From positions 1 through 64,000 of the forward strand of contig NZ_JQFJ01000005.1 of assembly GCF_000763945.1 (NCBI RefSeq): DNA of 64,000 bases. Direction: 5' to 3'. Both the position numbers and the translations under genes were made by a program. Below the pieces are notes generated by a model. The model did not search any database and had not been told where the DNA came from. It was given only the letters and a program-made list of their open reading frames with translations. This document shows, piece after piece, positions 1-11,797 of this stretch. The stretch is from Sphingopyxis sp. MWB1. GTDB taxonomy: Bacteria; Pseudomonadota; Alphaproteobacteria; Sphingomonadales; Sphingomonadaceae. Within the stretch, counting starts at the first letter, position 1, and each line of letters begins with the position of its first letter.

Positions 1-110
1 TTGCCGTTCCTCTCTTTTCTCCGCGTCTCCGCGGGAATGCTATCTCTTCTCCCTCTGCGTTCTCTGCGCTTCTGTGCGAATCGGATTCTTTTCCTGCGCG
101 CCGGGGCGTG

Positions 111-136
111 GATGCCGGATCAAGTCCGGCATGACG
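111..136. repeat. Short inverted repeat, CCGGACTTGATCCGG family
   Basis: The sequence GCCGGATCAAGTCCGGC followed by ATGACGA is a small palindrome. The same family is present as paired copies near 19.05, 21.2 and 39.13 kb. This is a single copy. The rest of bases 1-177 holds no credible gene. Confidence 0.7.
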
Positions 137-177
137 AATGAGGGGAAGCGGATAGCCCGAAGGCGCATGATGAGGGC

Positions 178-816
178 TCAGCGTACGCCGAACCGCCAGC
201 GCAGCAGGGGGCGGGCGAGGAGGAGGCCGGCCAGAAACCCGCCGACATGCGCCCAGATGGCGACCGCGCCAAAGCCGGCGCCCGCGGCAAGGCCCAGCGC
301 GAGTTGCAGGCCGATCCACGCGGCGGCAAGCCAGAGGGCGCGTACCCAGTGGCTGGGGATGGGGCCGATGGCGGGGGCCTGACTGCGCCCGAAGATCAGC
401 GCATAAACGGCGATGAGCGCCGAAATGGCGCCACTCGCGCCGATCATCGGCACTTGGGAGGCGGGGTCGGCAAGGCCTTGCGCCAACGCGCCCGCATAGG
501 CGCCCGCGATGAGCAGGATCGTCATCGCCTTGCTGCCGAGCGGCGCCTCGAGCTGACGGCCGATAAACAGCAGGATGACGATGTTGAGCGCCAGATGGAG
601 CCAGCCGCCATGCAGAAAAGCCGACGACAAGGGCGTCAGCACAAAGGGCATGAAAAAGCCGGGCGGCAGGATGAGATCAGCGTTGAAGCGCGCCGGGATG
701 AACCCAGCGCGGACGATGGCGTCGAGGTGCAGGCCCGTGATCAAAAGCAGCAGGTGAAGCGCCACACAAGCCAGCGCATAGACCGTGACCAGCGGGGCTT
801 CCTGCTGCCTGATCAT
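178..816 (-). CDS. Rhomboid family intramembrane serine protease
   Basis: This 212-residue polytopic membrane protein is a probable rhomboid protease, which cleaves transmembrane substrates within the bilayer. The catalytic serine sits in the GASGAISA motif (GxSG) in a middle helix, and the partner histidine is in AHVGGFLAG in a late helix. An HGGWLHLALN segment matches the conserved loop and second helix of the family. About six hydrophobic helices are visible. It starts 7 bp after the greA stop on the same strand, so it is probably co-transcribed with greA. The physiological substrate cannot be told from sequence. Confidence 0.9.
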   Translation of the reverse strand: MIRQQEAPLVTVYALACVALHLLLLITGLHLDAIVRAGFIPARFNADLILPPGFFMPFVLTPLSSAFLHGGWLHLALNIVILLFIGRQLEAPLGSKAMTILLIAGAYAGALAQGLADPASQVPMIGASGAISALIAVYALIFGRSQAPAIGPIPSHWVRALWLAAAWIGLQLALGLAAGAGFGAVAIWAHVGGFLAGLLLARPLLRWRFGVR

Positions 817-823
817 CGCGGGA

Positions 824-1300
824 TCAGATGAATTCGATCTTGGTCACCAGATAATATTTGTCGCCCGAAGGCACGGTGACTTCGATTTCATCGTCCACCT
901 TGCGCCCGATGAGCGCGCGGCCGAGCGGCGAATTATAGCTGATCTTGCCGACCTTTGCATCGGCTTCGGCCTGGCCGACAATCTGATATTTCACCGGCTT
1001 GTCATCTTCGTCCGACAAGGTGACCGTCGCGCCGAACACGATGCGGTCACCCGACAGGCTGGTCGGGTCGATCACTTGCGCGCGCGACAATTTATCTTCC
1101 AGATCGCCGATGGTCGCCTCGACCTGGCCCTGGCGTTCCTTGGCGGCGTGATATTCGGCATTTTCCGAAAGATCGCCATGCGCGCGCGCTTCCTCGATCG
1201 CATCGACGATCAGCGGGCGCTCGGCCTTCAGCGCAGCGAGCTGCGCGCTGAGCTTTTCATAGCCTTCCGCCAGCATCGGCACCTTTTCAACGCTTGCCAT
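824..1300 (-). CDS. greA: Transcription elongation factor GreA
   Basis: GreA rescues backtracked RNA polymerase by stimulating transcript cleavage. The 158-residue product has the usual length. It has an N-terminal coiled coil carrying the acidic tip segment [15 protein letters not shown], then a C-terminal FKBP-like domain with [18 protein letters not shown]. The open frame extends 25 codons further upstream, but the start at [10 protein letters not shown] gives the family length. It lies downstream of carB on the same strand, an order common in alphaproteobacteria, and just upstream of the rhomboid gene. Confidence 0.97.
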   Translation of the reverse strand: MASVEKVPMLAEGYEKLSAQLAALKAERPLIVDAIEEARAHGDLSENAEYHAAKERQGQVEATIGDLEDKLSRAQVIDPTSLSGDRIVFGATVTLSDEDDKPVKYQIVGQAEADAKVGKISYNSPLGRALIGRKVDDEIEVTVPSGDKYYLVTKIEFI

Positions 1301-1397
1301 GTTTCTTTCGTCCTTCGTCAATAATTCACCGCCGGCGAAACCTTCGCCGGGCGGCTGAGCCGCTGCTTCCGTCAATGTCGGGGGATGAAGCGGTTTT

Positions 1398-4300
1398 TCA
1401 ATAATAGTCCTGAAGGGGCTTTACTTCAAGAGAGCGTGCGCGAAGCGCCCCGATCGCCGCGGTCGCGGCATCGCTGCCGGCGGCCGTGGTGTAATAGGCA
1501 AGGTCCGCGCCCAGCGCCGAAGCGCGGATCGACTGCGAATCTTCGAGGCTCTGCCACCCTTCGGTGGTGTTGAAGATCAGCTGGATGTCGCCATCCTTGA
1601 TCCGGTCGACGATATGCGGGCGCCCTTCGGCAACCTTGTTCACCCGCTCGACCGTGATGCCCTGCCCTTCCAGATAGGAGGCAGTGCCGCCCGTGGCGAC
1701 GACCTGCCAGCCCCAATCGGCCAGCTGGCGCACCGCGCCGACGATGCGGGGCTTGTCGCTGTCCTTCACCGATACAAAGACGCGGCCATCGGTCGGCAGC
1801 CGGTCGCCCGCGCCAAGCTGCGCCTTGGCAAAGGCGAGGTTGAAGTCGCCGTCGATCCCCATGACTTCGCCCGTCGATTTCATTTCCGGGCTGAGCACCG
1901 GGTCGGTGCCGGGGAAGCGCGCGAAGGGGAAAACCGCTTCCTTCACCGCGACATGGTCGATGTCGCGGTTAATTTTGGGAAGGTTGGCGAGCTTTTCGCC
2001 CGCCATCACCCGCGCCGCGATTTTGGCGATGGGCGAACCCACCGCCTTGGCCACGAATGGCACGGTGCGACTGGCGCGCGGATTGACCTCGATCAGATAG
2101 ACGTCCTTGTCCTTGACCGCATATTGGACGTTCATCAGCCCGCGCACGCCAAGCGCGCGCGCCAGCGCATCGGTCTGCCGCTCGATTTCGGCGATAACAT
2201 CGGCGGGCAGGCTGTAGGGCGGGATCGAGCAGGCGCTGTCGCCTGAATGGACCCCGGCTTCCTCGATATGTTGAAGCACGCCCGCGACCACGACATCGTC
2301 ACCGTCGCAAATCGCATCGACATCGACCTCGATTGCATCGCGCAGATATTGGTCGATGAGAACGGGGCTGTCGCCCGACACCTGCACCGCGGTTTCGATG
2401 TAATTTTCAAGCTGCGCCTGATCATCGACAATTTCCATCGCGCGCCCGCCCAGGACATAGCTGGGACGGGTGAGCACCGGATAGCCGATGCGGGCGGCGA
2501 CCGCGACGGCTTCCTCGCGGCTGCGCGCAATGCCATTGTCGGGCTGTTTGAGGCCGAGCTTGGTGACGAGCGCCGCGAAACGTTCGCGGTCTTCGGCAAG
2601 GTCGATGGCGTCGGGCGAGGTGCCGAGGATGGGAATGCCCGCGTCCTCAAGCGCCTGCGCGAGTTTCAGCGGGGTCTGGCCGCCGAACTGGACGATCACA
2701 CCCGCCAGCGTCCCCTTTGACATTTCGACCTGCAATATTTCGAGCACATCTTCCGCCGTCAGCGGCTCGAAATACAGGCGGTCCGACGTGTCATAATCGG
2801 TCGAGACGGTTTCGGGATTGCAATTGACCATGATGGTTTCAAAGCCCGCGTCTTCGAGCGCGAAACAGGCGTGGCAACAGCAATAGTCGAACTCGATCCC
2901 CTGCCCGATGCGGTTGGGGCCGCCGCCGAGGATGACGACCTTGTTGCGCTCGCTGGGGTTCGCTTCGCATTCGGGCGCGCCAAAGGTTGGCGCTTCATAG
3001 GTCGAATAAAGATAGGGGGTTTGCGCGGCAAATTCGGCGGCGCAGGTGTCGATGGTCTTGAACACCGGGCGCACACCCTGCTGATGGCGCAGCGCGCGCA
3101 CATCGGTTTCGCGCATATTGCCGCCCGCCAGCGCGGCGAGCCGCTGGTCGGAAAAGCCCATGGATTTCAGGCGCCGCAGCGCGGCGGCATCCTGCGGCAG
3201 GCCGTCTTTTGCCACGGTCTGCTCCGCCGCGATGATTTCGGCCATGCGCTCCAGGAACCACATGTCATAGCCCGCGACGCGGTTGATTTCCTCCAGCGAC
3301 AGGCCTTCGCGGATCGCCTGCGCGGCGTTGAGCAGCCGGTCGGGGGTGCGGCGGGCGAGTTCGCTGCGAAGCTGGTCATGGCTTGCGCCCTCCAGCCGCT
3401 TGACCTCGTCAAAGCCCGACAGGCCGGTTTCCAGCCCGCGCAGCGCCTTCTGCATCGATTCATGGATGGTACGGCCGATCGCCATTACCTCGCCCACCGA
3501 TTTCATCGCGGTCGACAACAGGGGTTCGGCGCCCTTGAATTTTTCAAAGGCAAAGCGCGGGATCTTGGTGACGACATAGTCGATCGTCGGCTCGAACGAC
3601 GCCGGGGTGACGCCGGTGATGTCGTTCATGATCTCGTCGAGCGTGTATCCAACCGCCAGCTTCGCCGCGACCTTGGCGATCGGGAAGCCCGTCGCCTTCG
3701 ACGCGAGCGCCGACGAGCGCGAAACGCGCGGGTTCATCTCGATCACGATCAGGCGGCCGTCCTTGGGATTGACCGCGAACTGGACGTTCGACCCGCCCGT
3801 TTCGACACCGATCTCGCGCAGCACCGCGATGCTCGCGTTGCGCATGATCTGATATTCCTTGTCGGTCAGCGTCAGCGCAGGCGCGACAGTGATGCTGTCG
3901 CCGGTGTGCACGCCCATCGGATCGACATTCTCGATCGAACAGATGATGATGCAATTGTCCTTGCGGTCGCGCACCACCTCCATCTCATATTCCTTCCAAC
4001 CGAGGAGCGATTCCTCGATCAGGACTTCGGTGGTCGGCGAGGCGATCAGGCCGCCGCGGACGATATGCTCGAACTCCTCGCGGTTATAGGCGATGCCGCC
4101 GCCGGTGCCGCCGAGCGTGAAGGACGGACGGATGATCGAGGGCAGCCCGGTGCGTTCGAGCACGGCAAAGGCTTCTTCCATCGAATGGGCGATGCCGCTG
4201 CGCGCGCTTTCAAGGCCGATCTTGTCCATCGCGTCGCGGAATTTCAGCCGATCCTCGGCCTTGTCGATCGCCTCGGCATCGGCGCCGATCATCTCGACGC

Positions 4301-4634
4301 CATATTTTTCGAGCGTGCCGTCGTTGAACAGCGCAAGCGCGGTGTTGAGCGCGGTCTGCCCGCCCATCGTCGGCAGCACCGCATCGGGGCGCTCCTTTTC
4401 GATGATCTTGGCGACAATCTCGGGCGTGATCGGCTCGACATAGGTCGCGTCGGCCAGCTCGGGATCGGTCATGATCGTCGCGGGGTTGGAGTTGACGAGG
4501 ACGATGCGATAGCCCTCCTCCTTCAGCGCCTTGATCGCCTGCGTCCCCGAATAGTCGAACTCGCACGCCTGACCGATAACAATCGGGCCAGCGCCGATGA
4601 CGAGGATGGATTTTATGTCAGTTCTTTTGGGCAT
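1398..4634 (-). CDS. carB: Carbamoyl-phosphate synthase large subunit
   Basis: CarB makes carbamoyl phosphate from bicarbonate, ammonia delivered by CarA, and two ATP, feeding arginine and pyrimidine synthesis. The 1078-residue length is standard. Two homologous ATP-grasp halves are seen, the first opening with [22 protein letters not shown] and the second with [23 protein letters not shown]-terminal methylglyoxal-synthase-like allosteric domain (from about residue 940) contains [11 protein letters not shown]. The start codon overlaps the stop of the upstream unknown gene (TAATG), so translation is probably coupled to that gene rather than directly to carA. Confidence 0.98.
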   Translation of the reverse strand: MPKRTDIKSILVIGAGPIVIGQACEFDYSGTQAIKALKEEGYRIVLVNSNPATIMTDPELADATYVEPITPEIVAKIIEKERPDAVLPTMGGQTALNTALALFNDGTLEKYGVEMIGADAEAIDKAEDRLKFRDAMDKIGLESARSGIAHSMEEAFAVLERTGLPSIIRPSFTLGGTGGGIAYNREEFEHIVRGGLIASPTTEVLIEESLLGWKEYEMEVVRDRKDNCIIICSIENVDPMGVHTGDSITVAPALTLTDKEYQIMRNASIAVLREIGVETGGSNVQFAVNPKDGRLIVIEMNPRVSRSSALASKATGFPIAKVAAKLAVGYTLDEIMNDITGVTPASFEPTIDYVVTKIPRFAFEKFKGAEPLLSTAMKSVGEVMAIGRTIHESMQKALRGLETGLSGFDEVKRLEGASHDQLRSELARRTPDRLLNAAQAIREGLSLEEINRVAGYDMWFLERMAEIIAAEQTVAKDGLPQDAAALRRLKSMGFSDQRLAALAGGNMRETDVRALRHQQGVRPVFKTIDTCAAEFAAQTPYLYSTYEAPTFGAPECEANPSERNKVVILGGGPNRIGQGIEFDYCCCHACFALEDAGFETIMVNCNPETVSTDYDTSDRLYFEPLTAEDVLEILQVEMSKGTLAGVIVQFGGQTPLKLAQALEDAGIPILGTSPDAIDLAEDRERFAALVTKLGLKQPDNGIARSREEAVAVAARIGYPVLTRPSYVLGGRAMEIVDDQAQLENYIETAVQVSGDSPVLIDQYLRDAIEVDVDAICDGDDVVVAGVLQHIEEAGVHSGDSACSIPPYSLPADVIAEIERQTDALARALGVRGLMNVQYAVKDKDVYLIEVNPRASRTVPFVAKAVGSPIAKIAARVMAGEKLANLPKINRDIDHVAVKEAVFPFARFPGTDPVLSPEMKSTGEVMGIDGDFNLAFAKAQLGAGDRLPTDGRVFVSVKDSDKPRIVGAVRQLADWGWQVVATGGTASYLEGQGITVERVNKVAEGRPHIVDRIKDGDIQLIFNTTEGWQSLEDSQSIRASALGADLAYYTTAAGSDAATAAIGALRARSLEVKPLQDYY

Positions 4635-5377
4635 TATATATTATCCAGATCTAGGCCGGTTTTGTTCTTCACAATCGATTTCACTAGGTCGACGAGCAGT
4701 CCCGCGCGTACGCCCTTCGCCAGTGTACCAAGAGCAGCCGCCGCGTCGTCGATTGCCAGCAGCACGCCTACCTTTATCTGGACTAGGCGCAAACTAGCAG
4801 ATGACCACAGGGTCTGAGCTGCCGTTAGGCTAGCAAGGATTCTGTCTCGATCTTCGAGATCGTTCGCTCCTCGCACTTGTTCGATCAGCCCATCTAAACC
4901 GGCTCGGACTTGATCAAACTCTTTGCTTTTCGCATCCAGCGCAACTATTTTTAGCTTAATTTCCTGAGATTCCATGGTATTTTTGAAATCTCGATTTGGC
5001 TTTTCAGTTTCAAAGGTCAACCACTTCCAACCATTTGGAATGGGAGTTGTTTCTCTCGGAGATACGTCGGAGAGGATCTCTTCCTTTCGGGCGTCAATGG
5101 TCAACGATGTTGCACCCAACGATGCCAAAACGTGCTTAAGTACTGCGCTGTAACGAGTTCGTTTGATTAATGCTGAAGTTCCATCATGGGTGCGGCTCAC
5201 ATCGACCCAACCAAAATCTTCCCACTCACTGACAAGCGAATCTAGCCAGCTTTCAGGGAAAGCCAGATCGTACTTTTCGTGAAGGGCAGAGAGCCGAACA
5301 TACGTTGATGGATCGACTTCATACTCCATAAGCAACGCAAATAGGAATGCCTGTTCAGCCTCCTCAACATTGCTCAC
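4634..5377 (-). CDS. Unrecognised protein nested between carA and carB
   Basis: This 247-residue protein is not a family I recognise. It starts at a GTG that overlaps the carA stop (GTGA) and ends overlapping the carB start (TAATG), so it sits seamlessly inside the carAB operon. Base composition is visibly more AT-rich than both neighbours, suggesting horizontal acquisition. Residues 1-90 are acidic and helical and could form a winged-helix-like fold ([20 protein letters not shown], then [13 protein letters not shown]). Residues 130-247 look mainly helical with a hydrophobic C-terminal stretch. There is no signal peptide or clear membrane anchor. Expression is expected to follow carAB. Its role is unknown. 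Confidence 0.85.
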   Translation of the reverse strand: MSNVEEAEQAFLFALLMEYEVDPSTYVRLSALHEKYDLAFPESWLDSLVSEWEDFGWVDVSRTHDGTSALIKRTRYSAVLKHVLASLGATSLTIDARKEEILSDVSPRETTPIPNGWKWLTFETEKPNRDFKNTMESQEIKLKIVALDAKSKEFDQVRAGLDGLIEQVRGANDLEDRDRILASLTAAQTLWSSASLRLVQIKVGVLLAIDDAAAALGTLAKGVRAGLLVDLVKSIVKNKTGLDLDNI

Positions 5378-6684
5378 CTGCTCGTCTCCAACCCGCCCAC
5401 AAACTTCTCGAACAGATAGAAGCTGTCCTGCGGCCCCGGGCTCGCCTCGGGGTGATATTGCACGCTGAACGCCTTTTTCCCCGTGATCGCGATGCCGCAG
5501 TTCGATCCGTCGAACAGGCTCTTGTGCGTTTCTACCACACCCGCGGGCAGAGTCGCGGCGTCGACCGCGAAGCCGTGGTTCATGCTCGTGATCTCGACCA
5601 CGCCGTCCGCAAAATCGCCGCCGATGCGCTGCACCGGATGGTTCGCGCCGCGGTGGCCCTGGTGCATCTTGATCGTCTTCGCCCCCGCCGCGAGCGCGAG
5701 CAGCTGGTGGCCAAGGCAGATGCCAAAGATCGGAATGTCGCGTGCCAGCAGCCCCTGGATCACCGGCACCGCATATTCGCCCGTCGCCGCCGGGTCGCCG
5801 GGGCCGTTCGACAGGAACACGCCCGCGGGCTCGAGCGCGAGCACCTCATCCAGCGTCACGGTCGCCGGCACCACGGTGACGCGCGCGCCGGCTTTCACCA
5901 AGTTGCGGAAGATATTGTCCTTCGCGCCATAATCGATCGCGACGACATGGGGGCGATCTTCCCCCCTCCCGCTTGCGGGAGGGGTCGGGGGAGGGCCTGT
6001 TTCGGTCGAGGCGGAGGTCGACATGCCCTCCCCTAGCCCCTCCCGCAAGCGGGAGGGGGATTCATAGCCCTTGCCCAGCGCCCACACGCCGGCGTCCCAG
6101 CCGCCGGTGTCGCCGCGGCTGACCTCTTTCGCGAGGTCCATGCCTTCCAGCCCCGGCCAGCTGCGCGCCATCGCAAGCAGTTCGTCGATGTCGAACTGGC
6201 CATTTGGGCTGTGCGCAACGACGCCGTTCGGCGCGCCCGCGTCGCGGATGCGGCGGGTCAGCGCGCGCGTGTCGATGCCCGCCAGGCCGATCAGCCCCTG
6301 TTCGGCCATCCATTCGGGAAGCGTCTGCACACTGCGGAAATTGCTGGGGGCGGTCGGCAGCTCGCGCGTGATCGCGCCCACCGCGGCGCGCTTGTCGCGC
6401 TCGATGTCCTCTGGGTTCGCGCCCACATTGCCGATGTGCGGAAAGGTGAAGGTGATGATCTGCGCCGCATAGCTGGGGTCAGTCAATATCTCCTGATAGC
6501 CCGTCATCGACGTGTTGAAGCAGATTTCGCCGACCCCGGCGCCGGTTGCGCCATAACCAATGCCCCATAGCAGGGTGCCATCGGCCAGGACGAGGACGCC
6601 CGTTGCCCCCTCGGGCTTTGCCTGGGCGGGGGTCTGGGCTGCGGGCGCGACGGTAGGCGCGGCAGTGGGTGTGGCTGGTGCCAT
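5374..6684 (-). CDS. carA: Carbamoyl-phosphate synthase small (glutaminase) subunit
   Basis: CarA hydrolyses glutamine and channels ammonia to CarB. The N-terminal CPSase domain (LADGTLLWGIGYGATG, then FNTSMTGYQEILTDPSY) is followed by a class I glutamine amidotransferase domain. That domain has the nucleophile in GICLGHQLLALAAG (about residue 317) and the HPEASPGP histidine-glutamate pair. At 436 residues it is longer than usual, for two reasons: an Ala/Pro-rich N-terminal extension of about 25 residues, and an insert at about residues 205-242 (PSRLREGLGEG ... PPPTPPASGRGE) that is simply a translated REP pair. The insert falls in the linker between the two domains, where it is probably tolerated. 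Confidence 0.97.
   Translation of the reverse strand: MAPATPTAAPTVAPAAQTPAQAKPEGATGVLVLADGTLLWGIGYGATGAGVGEICFNTSMTGYQEILTDPSYAAQIITFTFPHIGNVGANPEDIERDKRAAVGAITRELPTAPSNFRSVQTLPEWMAEQGLIGLAGIDTRALTRRIRDAGAPNGVVAHSPNGQFDIDELLAMARSWPGLEGMDLAKEVSRGDTGGWDAGVWALGKGYESPSRLREGLGEGMSTSASTETGPPPTPPASGRGEDRPHVVAIDYGAKDNIFRNLVKAGARVTVVPATVTLDEVLALEPAGVFLSNGPGDPAATGEYAVPVIQGLLARDIPIFGICLGHQLLALAAGAKTIKMHQGHRGANHPVQRIGGDFADGVVEITSMNHGFAVDAATLPAGVVETHKSLFDGSNCGIAITGKKAFSVQYHPEASPGPQDSFYLFEKFVGGLETSR
5959..6062. repeat. REP pair inserted in frame within carA
   Basis: Two inverted copies of a GC-rich palindrome (CCTCCCGCTTGCGGGAGG and CCCTCCCGCAAGCGGGAGGG cores) lie about 30 bp apart inside the carA reading frame. 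The same unit occurs between the YqeY and DUF559 genes and in the tail of the DUF559 gene. It is translated here as a Pro/Gly/Arg-rich linker without breaking the frame. Confidence 0.9.
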
Positions 6685-6816
6685 TCAACATGCTCCGGTC
6701 GGGGGGCTAAACGGCCGACCAATTAGGGCGCAAAAAAATGATTCACAATCTATCGGATTATGAATCTTGTCGTTAAAGAGACTTTTTTCCGCAATGGCAG
6801 CGCATGGGGACAACGC

Positions 6817-7269
6817 ATGATTCGCGATGACATCAAGGCTGCGCAGGTTGCCGCGATGAAGGCCGGCGACAAGGCGCGGCTGGGCACGATCCGGTTGATA
6901 TTGGCCAAGATCAAGGACCGGGACATCGAATTGCGCACGAGCAAGGCGCCCGATGACGACGATGCGCTGGTCACCGATGTTTTGCAGAAAATGGTGAAAC
7001 AGCGCCGCGAATCGATCACCATGTATGAACAGGGCGGCCGCCAGGAACTGGCCGACGCCGAAGCCGCCGAAGTGGCGGTGATCGAAGAATTCCTGCCCGC
7101 GCAGATGAGCGAAGAAGAAGCGAAAGCGGCGATTGCGGCGATTGTTACCGAACTGGGCGCGTCGAGCGTCAAGGATATGGGCCGGGTAATGGCCGCGGTG
7201 AAGGAGCGCCATGGCAGCCAGCTCGACATGAGCAAGGCCAGCGGCTGGGTGAAGGCGGCGCTGGGTTAA
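6817..7269 (+). CDS. GatB/YqeY domain-containing protein
   Basis: This 150-residue protein matches the YqeY family, related to the C-terminal tRNA-binding domain of GatB in the tRNA-dependent amidotransferase. It is helical, opening IRDDIKAAQVAAMKAGDKARLGT and ending SKASGWVKAALG. An open frame continues 19 codons upstream, but the ATG at 6817 has GGGGA about 6 bases before it and matches the family N-terminus. It is divergent from carA and upstream of dnaG and rpoD. The molecular role is not established; tRNA-related activity is inferred from homology. Confidence 0.93.
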   Translation: MIRDDIKAAQVAAMKAGDKARLGTIRLILAKIKDRDIELRTSKAPDDDDALVTDVLQKMVKQRRESITMYEQGGRQELADAEAAEVAVIEEFLPAQMSEEEAKAAIAAIVTELGASSVKDMGRVMAAVKERHGSQLDMSKASGWVKAALG

Positions 7270-7285
7270 ACCCGCTGGCGGCGCT

Positions 7286-7378
7286 GCCCACCCCCGCCCC
7301 CCCGCAAGCGGGAGGGGGATAATCAAACCGCGACGTATCACCTCCCCTCCCGCTTGCGGGAGGGGTCGGGGGTGGGCA
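7286..7378. repeat. Intergenic REP pair (BIME-like)
   Basis: Two inverted GC-rich palindromes (cores CCCGCAAGCGGGAGGGGG and CCCTCCCGCTTGCGGGAGGG) are separated by about 25 AT-richer bases. They fill the gap between the YqeY gene and the DUF559 gene. The outer GCCCACCCC and GGGGTGGGC ends are also complementary, so the whole element can fold into a large hairpin. Confidence 0.9.
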
Positions 7379-7390
7379 TACCGCCCTGTG

Positions 7391-7783
7391 ATGGACGGAC
7401 AGTTTCAGCCCCGTAACACGCCGCGCGCTAAGGCGCTCCGAAATGCCGCAACCCCAGCGGAACGGAGGCTGTGGCGCCATCTTTCCGGCCGAAAAATCGG
7501 CGGGTGGAAATTCAGCCGTCAAATGCCCGTGGGGCAATATTTTGCCGATTTTCTTTGCAGGGAAGCCCGGTTGATCGTCGAACTGGATGGATATTCGCAC
7601 GACATGCGCCAAGGCTACGACCGTCATCGCGATAGCTGGCTCGCGGCCAATGGCTATCACATTCTGCGCTTCACCAACGACGAGGTGCTGGCCAATATCG
7701 AAGGCGTGGTGAGAGAGATCGCGCGCAGTCTGGCCCTTCTGCCCACCCCTGCCCCCTCCCGCAAGCGGGAGGGGAACCAGTGA
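7391..7783 (+). CDS. DUF559 / Vsr-like endonuclease-fold protein
   Basis: This 130-residue protein is a DUF559 member, a small PD-(D/E)XK nuclease-like family related to very-short-patch repair endonucleases. Typical features are RNAATPAERRLWRHL, LIVELDGYSHD with the acidic active-site residues, and the closing GYHILRFTNDEVL. The ATG at 7391 is preferred to the GTG just before it. The gene is bracketed by REP repeats, and its last 14 codons (LLPTPAPSRKREGNQ) are themselves REP sequence. Its stop overlaps the dnaG GTG start. No cellular role is known; a link to the REPs is only suggested by position. Confidence 0.85.
   Translation: MDGQFQPRNTPRAKALRNAATPAERRLWRHLSGRKIGGWKFSRQMPVGQYFADFLCREARLIVELDGYSHDMRQGYDRHRDSWLAANGYHILRFTNDEVLANIEGVVREIARSLALLPTPAPSRKREGNQ
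7743..7775. repeat. Single REP unit forming the 3' end of the DUF559 gene
   Basis: CCCACCCCTGCCCC is followed by the palindrome CCCTCCCGCAAGCGGGAGGG. It encodes the C-terminal tail of the DUF559 protein and ends a few bases before the dnaG start codon. Confidence 0.85.
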
Positions 7784-9678
7784 CCCTCACGCCGCAATGG
7801 CTGGATGAGCTGCGGTCGCGCATCACCTTGTCGACGCTGATCGGGCGGACGGTGAAGATTATACGCGCGGGGCGCGAGTATAAGGCCTGCTGTCCCTTTC
7901 ATAATGAAAAGACGCCCAGTTTCACCATCAATGATGAAAAGGGTTTTTATCATTGTTTCGGCTGCGGCGCGCATGGCGATGCGATCCGCTGGATGACCGA
8001 GCAGCGCGGGCTGGGGTTTATGGATGCGGTGAAGGAGCTCGCCGTCGAGGCCGGGATGGATGTCCCCGCCCCCGATCCGCGCGCCGCCAAAAAGGCCGAG
8101 GCGCAGGCGAGCCTGCGCGATGTGACGCAGGCCGCCGCCGACTGGTTCGCGCAGCAATTGGCGAGCAGCAATGGCGCCCCGGCGCGCGACTATCTGAAAC
8201 GGCGCGGCATTTCGGATGCGACCCGCGAGGCCTTTGGTTTTGGGCTCGCACCCGACAGCCGGGGCTCGCTGAAAGAGGCGCTGAAGAAATTTCCGACGCA
8301 AATGCTGGTCGAGGCGGGGATGCTGATCGCGGTCGATGGCAAGGAGCCTTATGACCGGTTTCGCGGCCGGTTGATGATCCCCATTCGCGATGCGCGCGGC
8401 CGGGTGATTGCCTTTGGCGGCCGAATTTTGGGGGATGGCGAACCCAAATATCTCAACTCCCCCGACACGCCCTTGTTCGACAAGGGGCGGGTTCTTTACA
8501 ATCTCGACAAGGCTTCGCCCGCGTCGCGGCGCACCAACCGGGTGATCGTCGTCGAAGGCTATATGGACGTCATCGCGCTCGCTGAAGCGGGGATTGCCGA
8601 TGCGGTGGCGCCGCTGGGCACCGCGCTCACCGAAAATCAGCTTGGCCTGCTCTGGCGGATGATGCCGGTACCCGTCCTTTGTTTCGATGGCGATGCGGCG
8701 GGGCAAAAGGCGGCGATGCGCGCGGCGGCGCGCGCGCTGCCGCTGCTGCGCCCCGGTTTCAGCCTCGCTTTTGCCACGCTGCCCCCGGGGCAGGACCCCG
8801 ATGATCTGGTGCGCGCCAAGGGGGCCGAGGGCTTTGAGGCGATATTGGAAAGCGCCGAGCCGCTGGTAGAGCGCCTGTGGGCGCATGAGGTCGCCGCTGG
8901 GCCGCTGACGACGCCTGAGGAGCGCGCGGCGCTGAAATCGCGCCTTCTCGCCCATGCCGATGGGATCGAGGATGCCGATGTGCGCCATCATTATCGCGAA
9001 GCGTTTCGCGAGCGGCTCGATGTGCTGTTCGCCCGCGCGCGTCCCGAGCGGAGCGCGCGTCAGCCCTGGACCGGCGGCGCCGGCGCGCGTGGCGGCTGGG
9101 GCGGCGGGCGGCGCTTCCAGCCCGACCCCCGCCTGCAACCTCCGGGCGCCGAAACGCGTATCATCGGCGAGGCAGGAATTTCCGCGCCGTATATCGCCGC
9201 GCTGCTCGCCGGATTGCTGCGTCATCCGTCAGCATTGGCGCGCCATGAGGAGGAATTGTCACGGCTGTTTATCCCCGATTCTGCCGACGCCGAACTGCTG
9301 GCCGTCATGCTTGACAGCGCAATTGCCCACGAAGGGCTTGATTGCGAGGGGTTGCTTGCCATATTGGAGCCAATGAAAGTGTATAATAGGGCGACGACGC
9401 TGCTCCGAGCCGATGGAATGCACTTTTCCTTCACCCGGCGGCTGGAAGATAGCGACGAGGCCGAAGCGGCACGGGAAACCGCGCTTCGTGACCTGGATGA
9501 ATATATCGGCGTGCTGGTAACCCAGCCGGAAATCCGTGCCCGGCTGGCCGAGGCAACAGCGGAATTCCAACGCACGATGGACGAGGAAGGACTGGCGCGA
9601 CAGCAGACACTGCGCGCGCTGGACGAGGATTTGACCCGTCGACTGGCGGCGCTGAGCGAAAACAGCAGCCAGTTTTGA
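7780..9678 (+). CDS. dnaG: DNA primase
   Basis: DnaG lays RNA primers for the replication fork. The 632-residue protein has an N-terminal CHC2 zinc finger (Cys37/Cys38, His41, Cys59, Cys62). A catalytic core and TOPRIM fold follow, with VVEGYMDVIAL at about residue 255 and CFDGDAAGQKAA at about residue 305. A C-terminal helicase-binding region completes it. The start is a GTG overlapping the preceding stop (GTGA). A Gly/Arg-rich linker near residue 430 separates the core from the C-terminal domain. It sits directly before rpoD, as in the classical macromolecular-synthesis operon, with the DUF559 gene intruding upstream. Confidence 0.97.
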   Translation: MTLTPQWLDELRSRITLSTLIGRTVKIIRAGREYKACCPFHNEKTPSFTINDEKGFYHCFGCGAHGDAIRWMTEQRGLGFMDAVKELAVEAGMDVPAPDPRAAKKAEAQASLRDVTQAAADWFAQQLASSNGAPARDYLKRRGISDATREAFGFGLAPDSRGSLKEALKKFPTQMLVEAGMLIAVDGKEPYDRFRGRLMIPIRDARGRVIAFGGRILGDGEPKYLNSPDTPLFDKGRVLYNLDKASPASRRTNRVIVVEGYMDVIALAEAGIADAVAPLGTALTENQLGLLWRMMPVPVLCFDGDAAGQKAAMRAAARALPLLRPGFSLAFATLPPGQDPDDLVRAKGAEGFEAILESAEPLVERLWAHEVAAGPLTTPEERAALKSRLLAHADGIEDADVRHHYREAFRERLDVLFARARPERSARQPWTGGAGARGGWGGGRRFQPDPRLQPPGAETRIIGEAGISAPYIAALLAGLLRHPSALARHEEELSRLFIPDSADAELLAVMLDSAIAHEGLDCEGLLAILEPMKVYNRATTLLRADGMHFSFTRRLEDSDEAEAARETALRDLDEYIGVLVTQPEIRARLAEATAEFQRTMDEEGLARQQTLRALDEDLTRRLAALSENSSQF

Positions 9679-9709
9679 CAATGGATAATGCCCTTTAGGC
9701 AGGAAGAAT

Positions 9710-11719
<2,010 letters not shown>

Positions 11720-11762
11720 GCGCACGCCGCGCCCGCGCGGCCCCGCCTTTCGTCGAAATATG

Positions 11763-11797
11763 CAGGCGTCTGGTCTAACCGGACGCCTGTTTTTTTG
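11763..11797 (+). terminator. Intrinsic terminator after rpoD
   Basis: The stem CAGGCGTC with GACGCCTG, extended by three more pairs (one G-U), closes a short loop TCTAA. A run of seven T follows. It lies 43 bp after the rpoD stop. Confidence 0.93.

Noticed and set aside
2871..4817. Very long open frame of 648 codons antisense to carB
   Set aside because: It is a shadow of carB caused by high GC; the sequence is Arg/His/Asp-rich low-quality protein without motifs and has no ribosome site.
5959..7775. CRISPR array suspected from repeated palindromes
   Set aside because: The units are not regularly spaced, have no unique spacers of constant length and no cas genes are nearby; they are REP elements.
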